64,000 nucleotides of DNA from Elgaria multicarinata webbii (GCF_023053635.1 NC_086183.1:31229501-31293500); one strand, 5' to 3'; shown: positions 46,501-56,200, counted from the first letter of the stretch. Notes: a model not told the origin generated them from the sequence alone. Program-made: numbers and translations.

Positions 46501-48164
46501 CCCATCACTGAATCTTGTGGAAGTGAATTCCATAGTTTAAATGTGTGCTGTGAGAACACCAGAAGAGCCCTGCTGGATCAGACCGAGGGTCTATCTAGTC
46601 CAGCACTTTGCTCAGTGGCCAACCAGCTGTCGACCAGGGACCCACAAAGCAGGACATGGTGCAACAGCCCCCTCCCGCCCATCTTCCCCAGCAACTGGTG
46701 CACACAGGCTTACTGCCTTGAATACTGGAGAATAGCACACAACCCTCAGGGCTAGTAGCCATGGAAAGCCTTCTCCTCCAGGAATTTATCCAACCCCCTT
46801 TTAAAGCCATCCAAATTGGTGGCCATCGCCACTTCTTGTGGTAGTGAGTTCCATAATTTAACTACGTGCTGTGTGAAGAAGTCCTTCCTTTTATTTGTCC
46901 TGGATCTTCCCCCATCAGCTTCATGGGATGACCCCCTTGGGTTCTAGTATTTTGAGAGAGGGAGAAAAAGGTCTCCCTGTCCACATTCTCCACACCAGGC
47001 ATCATTTTGCACACCTCTCTCAGGTCTCCCCTTAGCCTCTCCCCCCCCCCACAAAAAAACCCTAAACAATCCCAGTTGCTGTAACCTTCCCTCATGGGTG
47101 GGGTCACTGGGGTGGAGATGAATCATTTTAGTTGCCCTTTCCTGGGCAACTATCTGTCCTGAATTTCCCACCAACTAGCTTCATGGGATGACCCGATTAG
47201 GATCTAGCATTAGGATTGAAGGAGAAATATGTCTCCTTATCCACTTTCTCTACACCATGAATAATTTTATGCGTTTCTATCATGTCTCCATGAACTCGTC
47301 TTTTCTCAGGCGCTGGAACCTCTCCTCTTAAGGAAGTGCTGAGAGATGGGGGTGGGGGGAGAAGCAGGGGCAGACTGAAAATTGGGGAGCAGGTAAGACA
47401 GCAAGAGGGAAAGGTGCTGGAGGTGCAGAGATGAGGAGAAAGCAGGTGCAGCAGTAGCCCCCTCCCCAAATAAGGCAAGGGAGGGGGAGAGGCAGGGCAG
47501 CGGGAGAAAGAAGTACCATGCAAGACAGAAAGAGAAACAGGGGTGTGTGTGTGTTTGGGGGGAGCAAATAAAGGGGAGGGGCAACAGGAGACAAATAAGG
47601 GGGAGGGGCAACAGGAGACAAATAAGGGGGAGGGGCAACAGGAGACAAATAAGGGGGAGGGGCAACAGGAGACAAATAAGGGGGAGGGGCGGCAGGGGGC
47701 AAATAAGGGGGAGGGGCAACAGGCGGCAGGGGCAAATAAGGGGGAGGGGCGGCAGGGGGCAAATGAGGGGCGGGGCAGCAGGGGGCAAATGGTGCTATAT
47801 AAATAAATAATAATAATAATAATAAGGGGCAACAGGCGGCGGGGGCAAATGAGGGGCCGGGCGGCAGGGGGCAAATAAGGGGCGGGGCGGCAGGGGGCAA
47901 ATAAGGGGCGGGGCGGCAGGGGGCAAATAAGGGGGAGGGGCAACAGGGGGCAAATAAGGGGGAGGGGCAACAGGGGGCAAATAAGGGGCGGGGCGGCAGG
48001 GGGCAAATAAGTGGGGCAACAGGAGGCGGGGTGGGTGAGGGGGAGGATAAGGCAGCAGAAAAGGGCTTAAATGAGGGAAATGGTTCCTCCCCAGGAAGTT
48101 CACCCGTCCCCCACTCACGCCTCCGCAGCAGACCCTTAAGGACGACGCCGGCAGCCACCGTCAT
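34457..48164 (-). CDS. ECH1: Delta3,5-delta2,4-dienoyl-CoA isomerase (10 coding exons)
   Basis: ECH1 shifts the double bonds of 3,5-dienoyl-CoA to 2,4-dienoyl-CoA during beta-oxidation of unsaturated fatty acids with odd-numbered double bonds. Ten minus-strand exons (48164-48119, 44076-43896, 42199-42111, 41299-41175, 40061-40013, 38741-38677, 38511-38441, 37968-37897, 35966-35816, 34561-34457) close in phase to 317 residues (human 328). The crotonase fold is clear: [11 protein letters not shown], the oxyanion-loop region [18 protein letters not shown], and [19 protein letters not shown]. The three acidic active-site residues known from rat ECH1 are kept as Asp166, Glu186 and Asp194. The N-terminus is Arg-rich without acids (mitochondrial presequence type), and the C-terminus is SKL (peroxisomal PTS1), so dual targeting is expected. 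The frame stays open upstream to 48332, but the start at 48164 fits the family best. Confidence 0.98.
35150..35395. mobile_element. Non-autonomous DNA transposon, TTACATGTAACGACAA family (degraded copy)
   Basis: The ends TGGTTTGCAGGTAACAAC and GGTTGTTACAACC are inverted. Internal GGGTTGTTGTTACATG and CCATAGTTAAAACATACTGC are shared with 45510-45805. Confidence 0.6.
35816..35966 (-). CDS. ECH1: ECH1 exon 9
   Basis: The acceptor is CTGTTCCCCCAG and the donor is ATG|GTGAGTG. It encodes [20 protein letters not shown] through [15 protein letters not shown]. Confidence 0.97.
36100..36662. mobile_element. CAGCCTTCC-family fold-back MITE, split by a SPIN insertion
   Basis: The left arm (CAGCTTTCTCCAACCTGG, 36100-36151) and right arm (36590-36662, ending TTGGGGAAGGCTG) are the two halves of the fold-back family. 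The SPIN element at 36152-36581 lies between them. Confidence 0.75.
36152..36581. mobile_element. SPIN (Space Invaders) non-autonomous hAT transposon with perfect target-site duplication
   Basis: It begins CAGTGGTTCTCAACCTTCCT and ends with the complement of CAGCGTTTCTCAACCTGTGG. The interior (GTTGTGGTGACCCCCAACCA, GCAGGATGTATTTTCATTG) matches the SPIN family I know from Anolis and several mammals. The 8-bp duplication TATTATAC lies on both sides (36144-36151 and 36582-36589). It sits in ECH1 intron 8. Confidence 0.93.
36786..37680. mobile_element. CR1 into CR1: three minus-strand CR1 ends nested in a plus-strand CR1
   Basis: A plus-strand CR1 runs to CGGAATAACAGGCTCA (36929) and resumes at GCTCAAGTTACAGG (37440). 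Between them lie three minus-strand CR1 3' ends, each starting ATAGAATCATAGAAT-like (36930, 37131 and 37303). GCTCA is repeated at the two joins. Confidence 0.85.
37897..37968 (-). CDS. ECH1: ECH1 exon 8
   Basis: The acceptor is TTCTGCTCCCCAG and the donor is CAG|GTATGC. It encodes [23 protein letters not shown] with split codons at both ends. Confidence 0.96.
38215..38330 (+). mobile_element. L2-like LINE 3' tail
   Basis: AAACCGCCCAGGGAGTTTCC to AAATGTAATAAATTC. Confidence 0.7.
38441..38511 (-). CDS. ECH1: ECH1 exon 7
   Basis: The acceptor is GCTTTCCCTCCCCAG and the donor is AGAG|GTCAGT. It encodes [23 protein letters not shown], carrying active-site Glu186 and Asp194. Confidence 0.97.
38677..38741 (-). 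CDS. ECH1: ECH1 exon 6
   Basis: The acceptor is TTCTCTTGGCAG and the donor is AAG|GTGCGT. It encodes [21 protein letters not shown], with active-site Asp166. Confidence 0.97.
39497..39626. mobile_element. Palindromic MITE, CAGCCTTCC family
   Basis: Near-perfect hairpin with arms CAGCCTTCCTCAACCTGGGG. The flanks do not show a matching 8-bp duplication. Confidence 0.88.
40013..40061 (-). CDS. ECH1: ECH1 exon 5
   Basis: The acceptor is CTCTTTTAG and the donor is CAG|GTGAGC. It encodes [16 protein letters not shown]. Confidence 0.96.
40130..40500 (+). mobile_element. CR1-type LINE 3' part, second subfamily
   Basis: GGAGGCATGATAGAGGGGTAC, ATGCCTGGGGTGGAGAAGG, and AACTCACTGCCACGGGATGT match the subfamily also seen in reverse at 46150-47340. 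Confidence 0.8.
40640..41085 (-). mobile_element. CR1 LINE 3' part
   Basis: CATAGAATAGCAGAGTTGG to GGTTGCCCTCCTCTGAAAAC. The minus strand reads [20 protein letters not shown]. Confidence 0.93.
41094..41174 (-). mobile_element. LINE-type repeat directly abutting the ECH1 exon 4 donor
   Basis: On the minus strand, intron 4 reads from its first bases AGAACATCAGAAGAGCCCTG then CTGGGTCAGACC. This is the repeat also present at 46545-46640 (AGAACACCAGAAGAGCCCTG). Confidence 0.7.
41175..41299 (-). CDS. ECH1: ECH1 exon 4
   Basis: The acceptor is GCTACCCTGCAG and the donor is AAG|GTAAGAAC. It encodes [20 protein letters not shown] through [10 protein letters not shown]. Confidence 0.97.
41531..41716. 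repeat. Long inverted repeat (about 85-bp arms)
   Basis: The left arm starts GCTATAAGAAAAAGAGGCTA and the right arm ends with its exact complement. The arms carry ATTTTTATCCGAAATATAAA and its inverse, with a short AT-rich loop. It lies in ECH1 intron 3 and does not match the other MITE families here. Confidence 0.92.
42111..42199 (-). CDS. ECH1: ECH1 exon 3
   Basis: The acceptor is CCCCTGCTATAG and the donor is TCAG|GTAGGT. It encodes [29 protein letters not shown]. Confidence 0.97.
42530..42990 (-). mobile_element. CR1 LINE 3' part
   Basis: CATAGAATCATAGAACAGTAG through CTAAACATGCCCAGTTGTTT to CTCTGAACACGCTCCAGCTTG. Confidence 0.93.
43545..43805. repeat. 62-bp tandem repeat, four full copies plus a partial one
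   Basis: Units start with GTTCAGAAGACA at 43545, 43607, 43669, 43731 and 43793, exactly 62 bases apart and nearly identical. Each unit holds the near-palindrome CCATGGCTTTAACCATGATG. It ends 90 bases before ECH1 exon 2. Confidence 0.97.
43896..44076 (-). CDS. ECH1: ECH1 exon 2
   Basis: The acceptor is ATTTCTGCTCCCAG and the donor is GGAG|GTAACA. It encodes [20 protein letters not shown] through [17 protein letters not shown]. Confidence 0.96.
44648..44830 (-). mobile_element. CR1 LINE 3' end
   Basis: Repeated terminal CATAGAATCATAGAATCAT, then AGTTGGAAGGGGCCTACAAG. Confidence 0.92.
45510..45805. mobile_element. Non-autonomous DNA transposon, TTACATGTAACGACAA family
   Basis: The left end CCTGGTTTACATGTAACGAC and the complemented right end CCCTGCTTCACGTGTAACGA are inverted. 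The interior is full of CAACCCA/TGGGTTG-type inverted short repeats. Confidence 0.7.
46150..47340 (-). mobile_element. Cluster of CR1-type LINE 3' parts (second subfamily)
   Basis: At least three overlapping minus-strand pieces occur (about 46160-46540, 46545-47110 and 47115-47340). They share CCTTCTCCTCCA, TGAGTTCCATAATTTAAC and CACTTTCTCTACACCATG with 40130-40500 in reverse. Confidence 0.78.
47559..48030 (+). repeat. G-rich minisatellite with an L2 tail embedded
   Basis: Units of 27 bases (AAATAAGGGGGAGGGGCAAC then AGGAGAC) shift to shorter units with GGGGCGGGGCGGCAGGGGGC. At 47790-47824 the array is interrupted by TGGTGCTATATAAATAAATA plus (AAT)n, the L2 terminus. It begins about 90 bases inside ECH1 intron 1, with G runs on the ECH1 template strand. 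Confidence 0.95.
48119..48164 (-). CDS. ECH1: ECH1 exon 1
   Basis: It encodes [15 protein letters not shown] plus one base, with donor GGC|GTGAGTGG. This Arg/Leu-rich start looks like a mitochondrial presequence. Confidence 0.88.
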
Positions 48165-48320
48165 GGATCTCTGTTGTTCTCCGACTGAAGGCAGCGGAGT
48201 ATCCGAGCGCGTGAGGAGGCGAAATGGACCCGCCTGTTCAATTACTTGACGTCCCGTAGCCTCAGGCCTGCCCTCAACAAAAATGGCTTCTCGCGGCGTG
48301 GAAAGGGACAGACGCTTTCC

Positions 48321-48380
48321 GCGCAAGGCCAATCAGCTCGCCCGCCCGCCGCGCAAGGCCAATCAGCTCGCTCGTCCTTG
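48321..48380 (+). promoter_or_regulatory. ECH1: Duplicated 30-bp promoter unit with two CCAAT boxes (ECH1)
   Basis: GCGCAAGGCCAATCAGCTCG occurs at 48321 and again at 48351. Each holds CCAATCAG, the NF-Y consensus. They lie about 160-200 bases upstream of the ECH1 ATG. Confidence 0.8.
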
Positions 48381-49464
48381 AGTGACGCAGCGACGGGCCG
48401 ACGCCCCCTTCCGGCTGAAGAGGGGAGGGAGGAGGAACGCTCCACGAAGTTCAGAGCTAGGAAAGGTGCAGAGTGACATGGGCCGGGTCGGAGGCGGCAC
48501 TTCGTGGAGGCGAGAAAGCAGAGTTGCTGAACTTTTAGTGTTGTTGACGCTGCAGGCTTAATGCCTACCATCTCCACACAGGGCCTGGGAAAGCCACCAG
48601 TCTGATATTATGATTGCCTTGATTCCTAGAGAAGTGTTACGCAGAAGCGAGATTGACAAAGAAACAGGTTTTTCAAGAGTGGATAATTGGTATGAGAATT
48701 AATACCAACGACTTGCATACTAATAGGGCTTCAGCCCCTGCTCATGGGCTTTTCATCTGAAGGAATGCACAAAAGGGGGGAAATACTTGTGGAGGGAAGC
48801 AAACTGAAAGGCACCAATTCCTGAAGATCCAAAGTTCTTGTAAATGATGAACTTGAAAGGAAACCTTTCAAGGAAGTAGTCTCCCAGAGAGAACTGGAAC
48901 ATCAATAATAAAACCAAGTTGATTATCAGTACCCCACTCATCAAGGATGTGTACAGGAGACTCTCCTTTTATCCTCCCAGGCAAAGACTAGTCAGCCAAC
49001 TCCTTCCCTCCTATCAATTCCATTTCTTTCAAACATATTACTAGGGAACTCAACTCCTGGAAAGGGATAATGTAGAAGAGCAAGTAGGGAGAGACGGATC
49101 ACATCTTGGTTTTGCAGCCCTCCTGTTGCTATTCCTTTTTATAAGAATATTCTTAGAATAAATAAGGTCAGGAATGGTAGCTCTACATGAGTTCCTACCC
49201 TCCTTTCTTTGCTCTAAGAACCAATAAAGAAACGTGTGGGCCCTTAAAGGAGCTGCAAGAACATGGAGACACCTCTCATCACTGCTGTTTTAACGTTTAA
49301 CACTGTTTTTTTATTGCTCTTGAATGGAAGCCACTGAGTTTTTGAAGTAGGCACAGCCTGCTTATTAGGAATTACAGCCATTTGAACTTAGAGGTGCCTA
49401 CTTCCATGTGAATAGCTGCAGAAAAGTTGGGCCGAGACAAAGCACAATATGGATTTAAGACCTA

Positions 49465-49692
49465 ATCTACACCAAACAGGATATTGCACTATGAAAGCAG
49501 TATATAAGAGTCAGGAGCCACACTGCTGCTTTATAGTGGGATTGAAGTGCACTGACAACTGTTGGGGCCCATTGACACATACCATATACTGCTTTCATAC
49601 CACTATATCCTGCTTGGTGTGGCTCCTGCCTTTTATATACCACTTTCATCCCACTTTGATAGTGCAATATCCTGCTTGGTGTAGATTAGGCC
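49465..49692. mobile_element. Palindromic MITE, CCTAATCTACACC type
   Basis: The ends CCTAATCTACACCAAACAGG and its near-perfect inverse are present, with an inverted ATATTGCACTA. Internal AACTGTTGGGGCCCA also occurs at 8440-8455, so a degraded relative lies there. Confidence 0.75.
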
Positions 49693-49945
49693 TAAATTAA
49701 GTCAAGGATACTGTTAAGTCAATTAACCCTTGCTAATACAAGAGTCTCAGTAAAAACAGGTTTGTTTTGTTACCCTAACAGAATTTTGGCTCTCGGAGCA
49801 GAGTAGACTATTCCATTTCATGTCTCCAAGCTGCATTTCCCTTGCATAATTACTGCACACACACACACACTCTCCAACGTGATACCTGCAAAGTCTTCTA
49901 CCAAGCTTCACAAGGGCACCACCACACCAATATTGATGACCAGGG

Positions 49946-49968
49946 TTTATTTTCCAAACAGCTTTATT
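49946..49968 (-). terminator. HNRNPL: Two polyadenylation signals of HNRNPL
   Basis: AATAAA occurs twice on the minus strand, at 49963-49968 and 49946-49951, about 245-265 bases past the stop codon. Confidence 0.7.
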
Positions 49969-50211
49969 AAGGTGTGCGAAGTAGCACAGGCAGCACATAG
50001 TATGAATTGGGAAAAACAAGTCACATGTACAATAGTTTTAAAATCAGATGTCATCCAGATGCCACCGGGCTTCTCTTCTTCCAGCTGACATAGCTGCAGG
50101 CAGCCTCTACTTAAGCTTTTTTTTAAAAAAAGGAACGAAGGGGTGCTTCGCAAAAACCACACACACAAAAAAAGTAACGGAGAAGTCTTCCTGGGCAGGA
50201 ACCAAAAGAAC

Positions 50212-50270
50212 TTACGAGGCATGCTGAGCAGTCGAGAAGCAGAGTTTCAGTGTGTAGGGATACGGCCCAT
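50212..50270 (-). CDS. HNRNPL: HNRNPL exon 13
   Basis: The acceptor is GTTATCTCCTAG. It encodes GPYPYTLKLCFSTAQHAS and TAA. Confidence 0.97.
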
Positions 50271-53200
50271 CTAGGAGATAACACATAGGAGGGTCCCCTT
50301 AGGATTCATTTATTCTTATAGCAATAAACGCTGTTGAGGCAGGTTACGTATCCCATTTAACAGAGATGGGAAAACCAATTTAAGATTTAAGTGTTTCCAA
50401 TGAGCTTCCAAATTTATATCCCTCACACTTCATCCTCTTAAAACAGCTTGAGGGTGGTCTAACCTCAGTCCTTGATACAAACATAAGTAGGCAGTAGCGA
50501 TGGTGTCACAACTCTAAAAACGGGTTTAAAAACGTGAATTCACAGGTCTGTTTCAAGCCCAGAAATTAAGCCCAGGTCAGAACGTGCTCATGGAGGGACC
50601 TGCCTTATCCTCTTCTCTTCCCATCCTAGGTGACATGGCGACAATGGCAGTGGCAGCAACAGAGCCCCATTGGTAAAGGTTGCAGTAGGGCCCAGATGCC
50701 GCCATGACAGTATCCAAGCTGTCAGAAACCTGCCAGCATTTTGGGCTGCCCCCCGATGTGATGGACTACTTCTCCTATCATCCCCAGCCAGCATGACACC
50801 AGGTTGGGGAAGGAGTCTACTGAAGTCTCCCTATTCTACCTTTTCTGCCAGCGGTAAAGGGGCAGGTTACAGCAGAGCGTCCCAGACCCAACTGTTCTCA
50901 ATGTCATCAGGAACGCACGCGGCCCAATGTTCTGAAATATGTTCAAAACCATTTCCCAGTGTTCAAAAACACACAGAAAAGCCATTAACCAGCAGCCCCC
51001 AATATGCAAACATCACCAGGCTTACTTGGGTTTTTCATCTGGTAATGGTTGAGGAAGGCCAGGGTCTCCAGAGCATCACCTTTGGTTTCCCACTCCAGCA
51101 AGCCAGACGAGCTCCTTTCACCTGCGGACACATTGATAGTGAAAAGCGTGTGCAGGATTGAATCGTGGGCTGGTTTGGGGCATGGGGGGCAACGCCATTT
51201 CCACCCCCACCCCCACAATTTAATTCTGCCCGGCTCTATCGCCATCCAAGAGAACGCATGCTTCACTGCTTTATCCAGCCTTTTCCAACCCAGTGCCCTC
51301 CAGGTGTACTGGACTACAACTCCCATCACCCACAGCCAGCAGGGCAATCATTATGCTTGCTGCAAACAATGCAAGTTGTCCGACACGTCTGGAGGGCACT
51401 GGGAAAGGCTGCTTTCACCCGTTTTAATTCTGCTGCCTCAGAGCACACCGCTGGACAAGTCGTTGGTAGAGAAGGATCTTTTAAACAATCACAGACCAGC
51501 TGACTTGCAGAAGGCGTGCGTGCTCCACCCTAAATTCCTGCTTTCCAAGACGCTCCATTTTGAGGCTGGGAAACGGCAGCACATACTTACTTTTCCCCGA
51601 AAACACCTTGACCGAAGCTGGTCGCTTCACCCCCAGTTCATCACAAATCTGTCGGGGACAGAAGACAACCCAAATGTTAATCCAGTTCATGCTCAATCAA
51701 GCTCAGCAATGCTACAATAATCTGGCAGGAGTAAGGAGGAGGCACATTACGTAGATCTTGTAGCAAAATAGCCTTGGCTATTTGAACAAGTGTCGGTGCA
51801 GATATTTTCCTAGTTCCAAGTTTCCTGTTCCAGAATTACCTGCTTTTGGTCTGTGTACTCTGAACATATGCAGAGTATAATTTTCCCAGAGCAGTTGGCA
51901 ATCTTTGTAATTGGATTTGTTTTTCAAAAAAAAAAAAAAAAAAAAGGGATGCCAGACCAGGCCAGAAGCAAGGTTTCTTGGACTCTTTTGAGCGAATCCT
52001 TTAGCACAGCTATGTCGCCCCTTCCTGTACATCCTTCCAGAACGAAGATGTGTCGATTATCATCAGATGGAGCCAAATATAGAGCAAAGCCTGTGATCCA
52101 TCTGCCCCAATAGTGAGGAGGCCTCGAGCCAGCTTGCTACTATGTCTCTTTAGGGCACAATCCTACGCATGTTTAGACAGAAAAAAAGTTCCACAACTAT
52201 TGTAGGATATTTTTTTTTTCTGTCGAAACATGCATAGGATTGTGCCCTTAACTGCTGAACCTTTTCCCCTGCATTATTGCAGAGCCACCTCTGCTCCTGT
52301 AGCCCCATCAGTTCTGGGAATGCCACAGGTGTGACCAAACGGATTTGGAGAGATGGGTCAAAGCATCAGAGCTCTTACCTCATAGAAGTTATCTTCTGTC
52401 ACCTCCAGAGGAGCGTTGAAGAAGTGGAGCACGTTACTGGGGTGCTGGATCCTATTCTTGGCCGCTTGCTCTGGGGTTGAAAACCTGTTGTTCCGAGAGC
52501 CGCTGAAATCCTTATAGCTGCACGAACCGTCCTCGAGGCCATAGGACTGGCCAGGCATGATGGCCTGTTGCTTGGACACACTGCGGTCAAAAGAGGAAAC
52601 ATGCGGCTCAGGTCCACGTACACCATTCCGACAAGGAGCAGCCTCGGAGGAGAGGCCAGAGTCCCAGAAGGAGGGCGGGAAGAACTCACCAGACATTCAG
52701 CTTTTGATCAAACATGAAGTTGTTGTTGAGGTGGGTGATGGCGCGATCCACAGCATAGCCATCTGCCATTTCCACCATGGCTGCTCCGGGCTTGCTTTTC
52801 ATGAACTTCACCTAATAAAACACACCCCTTTGTTTAAGCGTGAACGCAAAACCTATCGGCAAAGGCGGATCCCTTTCAGGGACAAGGCTCCAACGAATCC
52901 GCACAACTCCAAATTTGCACTCTTTAATATGCATTGCTGTGTGGATGCCTGGCTCAAGACTGCAGCTGATACATCCAAGGTTAGTTTCCCATAAAGCCAG
53001 CCCCAGAGACTGCTGAAGCCAGGCCTACTCCCACATTTTTCCTTTGGCCATTCTGCCTTGCGAGAACTACTTAGCGCAAGACTGAGCTTTCCCAATTTAG
53101 CAGCCGCTTGCCTTCTTTAGTGCAAATCTCAGTTGGGGTATCCTGATGTAATTCTCAAAAACTGCAAGAACCCACCCCAAGTAAATAAACTCCTCCTTTT

Positions 53201-56200
53201 TGTTGTTTATTCGTTCAGTCGTTTCCGACTCTTCGTGACTTCATGGACCAGCCCACGCCAGAGCTTTCTGTCGGCCGTCGCCACCCCTAGCTCCCCCAAG
53301 GTCAAGTCTGTCACCTCCAGAATATCCTCCATCCATCTTGCCCTTAGTCGGCCCCTCTTCCTTTTGCCTTCCACTTTCCCTAGCATCAGCCTCTTCTCCA
53401 GGGTATCCTGTCTTCTCATTATGTGGCCAAAGTACTTCAGTTTTGCCTTTAATACCATTCCTTCAAGTGAGCAGTCTGGCTTTATTTCCTGGAGTATGGA
53501 CTGGTTTGATCTTCTTGCGGTCCAAGGCACTCTCAGAATTTTCCTCCAACACCCCAGTTCAAAAGCATCTATCTTCCTTCGCTCAGCCTTCTTTATGGTC
53601 CAGCTCTCGCAGCCATAGGTTACTACATGGAATACCATTGCTTTAACTATGTGGACCTTTGTTGTCAGTGTGGTGTCTCTGCTCTTAACTATTTTATCGA
53701 GATTTGTCATTGCTCTCCTCCCAAGAAGTAAACGTCTTCTGATTTCCTGGCTGCAGTCAGCGTCTGCAGTAATCTTTGCGCCCAGAAATACAAAGTCTGT
53801 CACTGCCTCCACGTTTTCTCCCTCTATTTGCCAGTTACCAATCAAGCTGGTTGCCATAATCTTGGTTTTTTTGAGGTTTAACTGCAACCCAGCTTTTGCA
53901 CTTTCTTCTTTCACCTTCGTCATAAGGCTCCTCAGCTCCTCCTCGCTTTCAGCCATCAAAGTGGTGTCATCTGCATATTTCCAGAATGCCATGCCATTCT
54001 TTCTCTCAGTACCAGACATCCTCCCCGTCCCACAGTAAGAGGAACAATCTCACTAGTGCCATCCAATCCCACATTCTCATCAGGGCCCATTTCAGGGGTG
54101 GGCATCCTTTTGCATTTTCCAAGGCCCACACCCCAGCAGCTGGACCACCGCCAGCCCCTTCTAACTCTTCTCTTTGGTGTCACAGCCTGTTCACCTATCC
54201 TTCTCCAAGCGACCAAGCAGTGAGAGGAACGAGGAAAAAGCAGCCTTTATCCACCTTGCCCTGTCTTTCCGGTTGCTGGTATGGACTGTACCTAGGACAG
54301 GACAAGTGACCAGGCAGCAGCAACAGTGATGAAAAGGAGACGGGACTACGGAGGGAGGCCTCGCCCGATGTGTCCAAGGGCCCCTGAAAGCCTGACGCTG
54401 ACACATATGCTGATACCGACTCCAACTGTGCACAGAAGACGGGCTTCAGAGCTGAAGCATTGTGAAGCAGGCAGGGCCAGAACCTGAAGAGACCAAGCAC
54501 CCAATCATTTGCACAGCCCTGCCCTCCAAAGCAAACTGGAAGAGAAACCTATTGCGGTATCGCTTCCACCGCTGAAGAACAAACTGGACCCACTCAGCAT
54601 CTGCCCTCTGGGCTCCAGCGGGAGAGAAACCTTCAGGCAGCTCTTACCTTCTCCACATTTCCATACAGGCAGAAGACGTTGAAGACCCTGTCACAATTCA
54701 TCTTGGACTGGTCCAAACCGTACACCATCAGGACCGGGCTGTCAGCGTGGGGGCCGTACTCCGGGGGTGGTGGGGGTGGAGGGGGATGTCCGTACTGAGG
54801 CCCGTAGCGGCTTGGTCCCCGATGGCGGCCACCCACCGGTGGTCCCATCCTCCTCCCTTCGTAGTGAGGTGGTGGAGGACCATACCCTTCATCATGATAG
54901 TGCCCGTGATAGCCACCATGAGGTCCACCTGGGGAGGAAAGCGATGTCAGGAACCTGAACAGGTAAGGCTGGACAGGTTTCAGAGCCTGCAAGGCTGGAT
55001 GCTGCCGCTTGCACCAGCCTCTTACCATATTCAGCAGGATGGTCCCCGAGGAGAGGAGGCTGTCTCTGCCGCTTGTTGGGGTTACCACCCGGCTCACCTG
55101 CCAAAAGGAGGAAGCCATTAGAAACTCAAGAGGTGCGCCCTGGCAATTGTATCTCTGGGGCACACCTGAAGATTTGGAGGCCTTGCTTGGGTCACAAGTC
55201 CAGGCCATGGCTCCCAAGTTAAATATTTCCAACACCCTCAAAATGAGATCTGCCTCCAGTCACTGGAAGACACAGGGGCAGACTGAAGGGTCAACTTCTC
55301 GTTTCCAAGGGTGCAAAGTACAGCACACTCTCTCCCCACGGTCCACTTTGAGCAGGGGGGTAGGGGAAGAGCTTTGGAAGGCACCTTTGAGCCTGATTTT
55401 AATACACTACCCAAAACATACATCCTCAAACCATCCTTTCTGGACTGACTTGCCATTCACACTCTAGTTTATTTGGCCGACTTCAACTCTACACATTCAA
55501 CCTTGGCTCGGATTTTTGTGCTTGGATCCAGTATCTTTTTGGCCTAACTGGGATAGGTTCGCTTTATGCCAGTTTGTATCGGAAAATGCTTTCTAAAAAA
55601 AAAGGTACAAAGATAGCTGGCAGGGAGGGGAAGAAGAGAATCAAAGGAAACTGATCTCATGACCAAGGAAGCATCCTACAGTTCCCCTCAGGGCAAAGAG
55701 GGGGGGAAAGATTTCCGTTCCAACAATACCCCTCCCCACAACTCTAGCAGAGCTAAAGGGATTAAGCAAGACTGAGAGGATGGCAAGGCAAAGCAAAGCA
55801 AAAAATAAAAATAAAAATCAGCAGTCGTGAAGTTAAAACGCGTAATTGAATACAAGGAAGAATTTAAAGCAATCCATACAATTTCATTTCGTTTACAAAA
55901 AAAAAAAAAAAGAGGTGTTTCGCACAGTTTATTTCAACAATCATTACAAAGATTGAAAAGGGCTACTTACAGCAGGAGTATACAGTACAATGTCCATTGT
56001 CACATACATATTCTGCATTTCTCTTACCATTGGACGCTTCAACAGTGTAAGCACAGATCTGAAAGATGGCGTCCCATCAAACATACACTGCGACCCTGCG
56101 TTACATGGTTTCAGAGTCAAATACAAGTCAAAAGGCACCAAACTGACACAATTAAGTAAAAAAAAATTGTTTAAATAAAAAAGGGCTCACAGATGTTTTT

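Larger units (their letters stand above)
48165..49945. other. ECH1 promoter and spacer to the HNRNPL 3' end
   Basis: The first 330 bases are GC- and CpG-rich (ECH1 promoter). From 48500 to 49450 I see no gene or recognised repeat. A MITE-like palindrome fills 49465-49692. Confidence 0.65.

Noticed and set aside
47197-48332. Long minus-strand open frames of 160-334 codons, rich in Pro, Leu and Cys, across the minisatellite
   Set aside because: They are translations of the 27-bp repeat in several frames, and all run out of ECH1 exon 1 into intron 1. No conserved domain.
53133-53646. Plus-strand frames of 102-161 codons over the BovB copy
   Set aside because: They are antisense shadows of the BovB ORF2 on the minus strand. 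The same shadow appears at 315-698.
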